A stretch of DNA of 9,946 bases from Actinomycetes bacterium (GTDB lineage: Bacteria > Actinomycetota > Actinomycetes > Actinomycetales > Cellulomonadaceae), in the NCBI GenBank assembly GCA_023424135.1, contig JAFAEH010000155.1:1-9946 (forward strand), read 5' to 3'. The notes under the pieces are model-generated. The model made no database searches. It saw only the letters and a program-made list of their open reading frames with translations, and was not told the DNA's origin. Numbering within the stretch: position 1 is the stretch's first letter; each line of letters begins with the position of its first letter. Below, in pieces: positions 6,641 through 9,946 of this stretch. The translations under genes and the position numbers were made by a program.

Positions 6641-7531
6641 ATGGCCGACCAGACGACACCCCAGGACCCGACCACCCAGCAGCCCGACCCGGACACCCAG
6701 ACCGCCGAGCAGATCGAGCACCCCGGGCACACGCGGGACATGCGCCAGGAGCCCGACCACGGCGAGGAGTCCTACGTCGGCTCCGGGCGCCTCGAGGGCC
6801 GTCGCGCGCTCATCACCGGCGGCGACTCCGGGATCGGCCGCGCCGTCGCCATCGCCTTCGCGCGCGAGGGCGCCGACGTCGCGATCTCCTACCTCCCCGA
6901 GGAGGAGGACGACGCACGCCAGACCCTCGCGTGGGTCGAGAAGGCGGGCCGGCGCGCGCTCGCCCTGCCCGGGGACATCCGCGACGAGGAACACGCCCGT
7001 TCGCTGCCGGGGCGCGTCGTCGAGGCGTTCGGGGGCCTCGACGTCCTCGTCAACAACGCCGCCTACCAGATGGCCCAGGACGGCGGCCTCGCCGACGTGA
7101 CGACCGAGCAGCTCGACCGCGTCCTGAAGACCAACGTGTACGCGATGTTCTGGATCACGCAGGCCGCGCTGCCGCACCTGGCCGCGGGCGCGACCGTCCT
7201 CAACACGTCCTCCATCCAGGCGTTCGACCCCAGCCCCGGCCTCATCGACTACGCGTCCACCAAGGCCGCGATCCTCAACTTCACCCAGGCCCTCGCGGCG
7301 CAGCTCGCCGACGACGGCGTCCGCGTCAACGCCGTCTGCCCCGGGCCGATCTGGACACCCCTGATCCCCGCGACGATGGACGCCGAGAAGGTCGAGCAGT
7401 TCGGCGCCGATACCCCGCTCGGGCGCGCCGGGCAGCCCGCGGAGCTCGCACCCGCGTACGTGTTCCTCGCGTCGCAGGAGTCGTCGTACGTCACCGGTGA
7501 CCGCATCCTCGTCACCGGCGGGCGGTCCTGA
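6641..7531 (+). CDS. Short-chain dehydrogenase/reductase, YghA / general stress protein 39 type
   Basis: This 296-residue cytosolic classical SDR has a Rossmann fold and NAD(P)-dependent oxidoreductase activity; the substrate is not predictable. The first 28 residues are a polar Gln/Thr/Pro/Asp-rich tail. Then comes PGHTRDMRQEPDHGEESYVGSGRLEGRRA, split here as PGHTRDMRQEPDHGEE (28-43) and SYVGSGRLEG (44-53), a signature of the YghA/GSP39 group. Catalytic and cofactor motifs are complete: TGGDSGIG (59-66), NNAA (138-141), Asn165, Ser190/191, Tyr204-x3-Lys208 and PG (234-235). Length and motifs are normal for the group. The ATG at 6641 is the only good start; GGAG lies one base before it, closer than usual for a ribosome site. 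It is the first gene of a two-gene operon and is divergent from the glycosidase across the 6576-6598 palindrome. Such enzymes are often stress-induced, so a redox or osmotic stress role is plausible. Confidence 0.93.
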   Translation: MADQTTPQDPTTQQPDPDTQTAEQIEHPGHTRDMRQEPDHGEESYVGSGRLEGRRALITGGDSGIGRAVAIAFAREGADVAISYLPEEEDDARQTLAWVEKAGRRALALPGDIRDEEHARSLPGRVVEAFGGLDVLVNNAAYQMAQDGGLADVTTEQLDRVLKTNVYAMFWITQAALPHLAAGATVLNTSSIQAFDPSPGLIDYASTKAAILNFTQALAAQLADDGVRVNAVCPGPIWTPLIPATMDAEKVEQFGADTPLGRAGQPAELAPAYVFLASQESSYVTGDRILVTGGRS

Positions 7532-8187
7532 TGCGCGTCGTCGTCGTGGGCGGGCACGGCAAGATCGCACGGCTCCTGGCGCCGCTGCTCGTCGCTCGCG
7601 GGGACGAGGTCGTGCCGCTCGTGCGCAGGCAGGAGCACGCCGACGAGCTCGCGGCGCTCGGCACGCGGCCAGCGCTGCTGGACATCGAGGCCGCGGACGA
7701 CGACGACTTCACGGCCGCGGTCCGCGGCGCCGACGCCGTCGTGTTCGCGGCGGGCGCCGGGCCCGACGGGCGCGCGGACCGCAAGCGGACCGTCGACCTG
7801 GAGGGCTCCCTCAAGGCGCAGGCCGGTGCGCTCGCCGCCGGTGTGCGCAGGTTCGTGCAGGTCTCCGCGATCGGCGTCGACGAGCCGATCCGCGACGACA
7901 CGTCCGCCGTGTGGGCCGCGTACGTCGTCGCCAAGCGCGACGCCGACGAGGCCCTGCGCGACTCGGGCCTCGACTGGACCATCCTGCGGCCCGGCGGCCT
8001 GACCGACGACCCCGGGACGGGCCGCGTGCACCTGGCCGAGCACGTCGGGCGCGCGCAGGTCCCACGCGCCGACGTCGCCGCGGTCCTCGCCGCCGTCCTG
8101 GCCGACGACGCCACGGTCGGTCACCAGTGGGAGCTCGTCTCCGGGAGCACCCCGGTCCCCGAGGCCCTCGCCCGGGCCACCGCCTGA
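7531..8187 (+). CDS. NAD(P)H-binding atypical SDR (NmrA/YwnB-like)
   Basis: This 218-residue protein is a single Rossmann-type domain. The dinucleotide-binding loop GGHGKIA (7-13) follows the first strand MRVVVVGG. ADAVVFAAGAG (67-77), FVQVSAIG (108-115, Ser112), Y131-x3-K135, WTILRPGGL (149-157) and VPRADVA (177-183) follow in the order typical of atypical SDR proteins of the NAD(P)H-binding (PF13460-type) family. These act as oxidoreductases, epimerases or redox-sensing proteins; the reaction here is unknown. ATG at 7531 shares its A with the TGA of the preceding SDR gene (TGATG), so the two are almost certainly co-transcribed and translationally coupled. The gene ends in the convergent gap that holds the 8277-8300 palindrome. 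Length is standard for the group and nothing is missing. Confidence 0.9.
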   Translation: MRVVVVGGHGKIARLLAPLLVARGDEVVPLVRRQEHADELAALGTRPALLDIEAADDDDFTAAVRGADAVVFAAGAGPDGRADRKRTVDLEGSLKAQAGALAAGVRRFVQVSAIGVDEPIRDDTSAVWAAYVVAKRDADEALRDSGLDWTILRPGGLTDDPGTGRVHLAEHVGRAQVPRADVAAVLAAVLADDATVGHQWELVSGSTPVPEALARATA

Positions 8188-8196
8188 CCCACGCCG

Positions 8197-8234
8197 CCCC
8201 GCCCCGCCCCGCACCGACCCGCCTGCCCCGCCCC
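8197..8234. other. C-rich tract in the convergent gap
   Basis: Repeated CCCC blocks split by single G bases (8197-8210 and 8226-8234) lie just after the stop at 8187. They mirror the G-rich tract at 8304-8352 on the other side of the palindrome, so long-range pairing of the two is possible. No open frame with coding character was seen. Confidence 0.5.
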
Positions 8235-8245
8235 GGCCTACGAGA

Positions 8246-8259
8246 ACTGGTCACATATG
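8246..8259 (+). repeat. Direct copy of the palindrome half-site (ACTGGTCACATATG)
   Basis: This 14-base sequence is identical to 8278-8291, the left part of the perfect palindrome. The offset is 32 bases, about three helical turns. Its own right half is degenerate, with only scattered matches. It reads as a second, weaker site for the same binding protein, or a decayed duplicate. Confidence 0.65.
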
Positions 8260-8266
8260 CGCTTCT

Positions 8267-8307
8267 CCCCGCGGGCCACTGGTCACATATGTGACCAGTG
8301 CGCGGGG
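8267..8307. terminator. Hairpin with extended stem, possible bidirectional terminator
   Basis: CCCCGC (8267-8272) pairs with GCGGGG (8302-8307). After a small asymmetric internal loop the stem continues with the 12-bp arms of the palindrome at 8277-8300. It lies between two convergent genes (ends 8187 and 8360), where a bidirectional terminator is expected. No T-tract follows on either strand. Confidence 0.45.
8277..8300. repeat. Perfect 24-bp palindrome
   Basis: CACTGGTCACAT is followed directly by its exact complement ATGTGACCAGTG. The element is much AT-richer than the flanks. The half-site ACTGGTC resembles DasR/GntR-type half-sites, but the 8-base ACATATGT centre does not fit the DasR spacing. 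It may be an operator, a dispersed genomic repeat or a terminator stem. Confidence 0.7.
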
Positions 8308-8352
8308 CGGGGGTGGGCGCGCGCGGGGGTGAGCGGGGCGGGGGTGGGGTGG
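8304..8352 (+). other. G-rich tract with quadruplex-forming pattern
   Basis: Eight runs of two to five G are separated by short loops. The runs at 8325-8329, 8335-8338, 8340-8344 and 8346-8349 with loops of 5, 1 and 1 bases satisfy the usual four-run quadruplex pattern. The tract ends 8 bases before the stop codon of the glycosylase gene, so it would be C-rich in that gene's mRNA and G-rich in read-through from the SDR operon. Confidence 0.45.
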
Positions 8353-8359
8353 CAGTGGG

Positions 8360-9181
8360 TCAGGTGGCGAGGGTGCGGGCACGGTGGAGGACGGCGTCGA
8401 GCATCGCGGGGGTCAGGCGGCCCGTGAACGTGTTCTGCTGGCTGACGTGGTAGCAGCCGAGCAGGGTGAGCATCCGTGTCGCGTCACCGGTGTGGTGCAG
8501 CACGACCTCGGCACCGTGCCCGAACACCGGGCGCGGACGCGGCACCGCCCACCCCTGCTCGGCGAGCGTCGCGAGCAGCGCCTGCCACCCGAACCCGCCC
8601 AGCACGACCGCGACGCGCGGGTCGACGAGCGTCACCTCGCGCGCCAGCCACGGTCCGCACGTGCGGCGCTCGGCCGGGGTCGGGGCGTTGGCCGGGGGAG
8701 CGCAGCGCACGGGTGCGGTGACCCGCACGTCGTGCAGCGTCAGCCCGTCGTCGGACGCGACCGACGTCGGCTGGTTCGCCATGCCGACCCGGTGCATCGC
8801 GGCGAACAGGAAGTCCCCGGACCGGTCACCCGTGAACATGCGGCCCGTGCGGTTCGCCCCGTGCGCGGCCGGGGCGAGGCCGACGACGAGTACGCGCGCG
8901 AGCGGGTCACCGAAGCCCGGCACCGGGCGCGCCCAGTACGTCTGCCCGCGGAAGCGCGCCGGCGGGTTCGCCGCCTGGTCCTGGCGCCACGCGACGAGCC
9001 GCGGGCACGCCCGGCACGTCGTCGACACCGCGTCGAGCGTCGCGACGTCCTGTGCGTCGCCGGCCGCGGCGACGACGTCGGCAGGGGACGACGGTCCGGC
9101 GACGTGCGCGACGACGGCGCCCGGCGCGTCGTCGGGACGGGCCAGGTGCGCACCGTCGCCCTCGCCCCGCACCCGCCTCAC
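8360..9181 (-). CDS. udgB: Family 5 uracil-DNA glycosylase (UdgB type)
   Basis: This base-excision repair enzyme removes uracil, and in this family other deaminated bases, from DNA. With the GTG at 9181 as start the protein has 273 residues. Four Cys fit the 4Fe-4S cluster: Cys56-x2-Cys59 (CRACPRL), Cys160 (RCAPPAN) and Cys175 (TCGPWL). Motif 1 is GLAPAAHGANRTGRMFTGD (101-119), which lacks the polar Asp/Asn of families 1 and 4, as is typical for family 5. The late motif CYHVSQQNTFTGR contains His245. The open frame extends to a GTG at 9253, but that overlaps the upstream gene by 50 bases and adds an Arg-rich, poorly constrained stretch. A GTG at 9172 is also possible. The gene lies 22 bases downstream of the YciO-like gene on the same strand and is probably co-transcribed with it. 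The start is uncertain; the family call is firm. Confidence 0.88.
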   Translation of the reverse strand: MRRVRGEGDGAHLARPDDAPGAVVAHVAGPSSPADVVAAAGDAQDVATLDAVSTTCRACPRLVAWRQDQAANPPARFRGQTYWARPVPGFGDPLARVLVVGLAPAAHGANRTGRMFTGDRSGDFLFAAMHRVGMANQPTSVASDDGLTLHDVRVTAPVRCAPPANAPTPAERRTCGPWLAREVTLVDPRVAVVLGGFGWQALLATLAEQGWAVPRPRPVFGHGAEVVLHHTGDATRMLTLLGCYHVSQQNTFTGRLTPAMLDAVLHRARTLAT

Positions 9182-9203
9182 GGTCCCGCCGCCACGCCGC
9201 CGC

Positions 9204-9821
9204 TCAGAACCGCGACGGGTCGCCCGCGCCCTCGCGCACGACCTCCGGCGCACCGGACGTCCAGTCGACGACCGTCGTCGGGCCCGTCGCGCGGTCGCCC
9301 GCGTCGACGACCGCGTCGAGCACGTCGTCGAGCTCCTCCTTGATCTGCCAGCCCTCCGTCATGGGCCAGTCGTGCCCCGGCATGAGCAGCGACGACGACA
9401 GCAGCGGCTCACCGAGCTCGCGCAGGATCGCGAGCGCCACCGGGTCGTCGGGGATGCGCACGCCCACGGACCGCTTCTTCGCGTGCGCGAGGCGCCGCGG
9501 CACCTCGGGCGTCGCGAGCAGGATGAACGTGTACGGCCCGGGAGTCGCCGCCTTGATCGCGCGGAACGCGCTGTTGTCGAGGTGCACGAGCTGCCCGAGC
9601 TGCGCGAAGTCGCTGCACACCAGCGTGAAGTGGTGCCGGTCGTCGAGGTGCCGGATGCGGCGGATGCGCTCGGCACCCTCGTGGTTGTCCATGCGCGTGC
9701 CCAGCGCGTACATCGAGTCCGTGGGGTACGCGATCACGGCGTCGTCGCGCAGCATCGCCACGACCTGCGCGATGCTGCGCGGCTGCGGGTCGCTCGGGTG
9801 CACGTCGAAGTACCGGGCCAT
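9204..9821 (-). CDS. YciO/Sua5/YrdC-family protein (threonylcarbamoyl-AMP synthase-like)
   Basis: This 205-residue cytosolic protein has the YrdC fold. Family members TsaC/Sua5 make threonylcarbamoyl-AMP for the t6A37 tRNA modification; the YciO branch has a less clear role. Visible motifs are VIAYPTDSMYALG (29-41), IRHLDDRHHFTLVCSD (56-71), TPGPYTFILLAT (93-104), VGVRIPDDP (119-127), PLLSSSLLMPG (139-149) and TTVVDW (182-187). The DSMYALG and HHFTLVC forms favour YciO over true TsaC. There is no C-terminal Sua5 domain. The ATG at 9821 has a TANNNT hexamer exactly six bases upstream and no clear ribosome site. It is followed on the same strand by the uracil-DNA glycosylase after 22 bases, so a two-gene transcript is likely. 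Whether this protein can supply t6A cannot be told here. Confidence 0.9.
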   Translation of the reverse strand: MARYFDVHPSDPQPRSIAQVVAMLRDDAVIAYPTDSMYALGTRMDNHEGAERIRRIRHLDDRHHFTLVCSDFAQLGQLVHLDNSAFRAIKAATPGPYTFILLATPEVPRRLAHAKKRSVGVRIPDDPVALAILRELGEPLLSSSLLMPGHDWPMTEGWQIKEELDDVLDAVVDAGDRATGPTTVVDWTSGAPEVVREGAGDPSRF

Positions 9822-9827
9822 GCCGTC

Positions 9828-9833
9828 AGCGTA
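9828..9833 (-). promoter_or_regulatory. Putative -10 element (TACGCT) for a leaderless YciO-like mRNA
   Basis: On the minus strand TACGCT is followed by six bases (GACGGC) and the ATG at 9821. This is the third case in the window with exactly six bases. The purine-rich GGAGG near here is on the other strand and does not serve this gene. Confidence 0.55.
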
Positions 9834-9842
9834 GGAGGCGCA

Positions 9843-9862
9843 CGCGGGGCGCGCGCCCCGCG
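9843..9862 (-). terminator. Perfect 20-bp all-GC palindrome, possible terminator
   Basis: CGCGGGGCGC meets its exact complement GCGCCCCGCG with no spacer. It begins 13 bases after the stop codon of the gene entering from the right, and 9 bases before the -10 of the YciO-like gene on the same strand. It could end the first transcript before the second begins. All-GC composition makes chance palindromes easier. Confidence 0.4.
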
Positions 9863-9875
9863 CCCGGGGCCACGG

Positions 9876-9946
9876 TCAGGGCGCCTGGTCGACCAGCCGG
9901 CTCGCGAGCTGCGTGAGCAGCACCGGCTGCGCCGCCAGCGCCAGGC
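9876..9946 (-). CDS. 3' end of an unidentified gene (C-terminal 22 codons)
   Basis: The minus-strand frame from the right edge reads LALAAQPVLLTQLASRLVDQ followed by A-P and a TGA at 9878-9876. Codon choice is strongly G/C at third positions, as in the neighbouring real genes, and the alternating hydrophobic and polar residues suggest a terminal amphipathic helix. It is too short to identify. The gene is on the same strand as the YciO-like gene and ends 55 bases before its start. The hairpin and promoter between them argue for separate transcripts. Confidence 0.55.
   Translation of the reverse strand, partial: LALAAQPVLLTQLASRLVDQAP

Noticed and set aside
5522..7570. 682-codon minus-strand frame across the GH113 and SDR genes
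   Set aside because: It shadows two genes with clear family motifs on opposite strands and has low-complexity Arg/Gly/Asp composition.
8277..8300. DasR-type operator
   Set aside because: The half-sites ACTGGTC/GACCAGT agree with the DasR type, but the centre is 8 bases instead of the 2-base TA, so the spacing is wrong.
9182..9253. N-terminal extension of the uracil-DNA glycosylase to the GTG at 9253
   Set aside because: It overlaps the upstream coding region by 50 bases, is Arg-rich without family similarity, and has no ribosome site. Kept only as an alternative start.
1..9946. tRNA genes, insertion sequences, attachment sites, riboswitches
   Set aside because: No cloverleaf, transposase motif, terminal inverted repeats with target duplication, or known riboswitch core was seen on either strand.

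Overview
The window is high-GC DNA, very rich in GCC, GTC and CTC codons, as in Actinomycetota. A DUF6318-type lipoprotein, an intracellular GH113-like glycosidase and a fused RecB-like nuclease/helicase together suggest the Micrococcales, perhaps a Cellulomonas relative. The genus is a guess from gene content. There is no rRNA, tRNA, CRISPR array, transposase or phage gene.

Layout: (1) 1-1606. On the minus strand a DUF6318 lipoprotein gene is followed, with a 1-base stop/start overlap, by a small secreted protein that runs off the left edge. Divergent to them is a stand-alone protein that looks like a PD-(D/E)XK nuclease. (2) 1625-6561, minus strand. A 1295-residue enzyme carries an Fe-S RecB/Cas4-like nuclease, an RNase H-like exonuclease and an SF1B helicase. 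It lies behind a GH113-like glycoside hydrolase gene, and a strong hairpin and a promoter separate the two. (3) 6641-8187, plus strand. A YghA-type short-chain dehydrogenase is coupled by TGATG to an atypical SDR (NAD(P)H-binding) protein. (4) 8188-8359. A convergent gap holds a perfect 24-bp palindrome, a tandem copy of its half 32 bp away, and flanking C-rich and G-rich tracts. (5) 8360-9821, minus strand. A YciO/Sua5-family protein is followed by a family 5 uracil-DNA glycosylase. The 3' end of another gene enters at the right edge.

The genes look like general chromosomal ones: DNA repair and nucleic-acid processing, redox stress and carbohydrate use. They do not form a single pathway. The most informative signals are regulatory. 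Four minus-strand genes (starts at 840, 5512, 6561 and 9821) have a TANNNT hexamer exactly 6 or 7 bases before the start codon, which is the geometry expected of leaderless transcripts. A perfect 10-3-10 palindrome sits over the divergent GH113/SDR promoters and is probably an operator. The repeat cluster at 8246-8300 has no obvious target gene. No gap exceeds 300 bases; the longest are 841-1009 and 8188-8359. No clearly new multi-gene system is visible. The best candidates for novelty are the orphan nuclease-like protein, the 8246-8300 repeat cluster and the GH113 operator.
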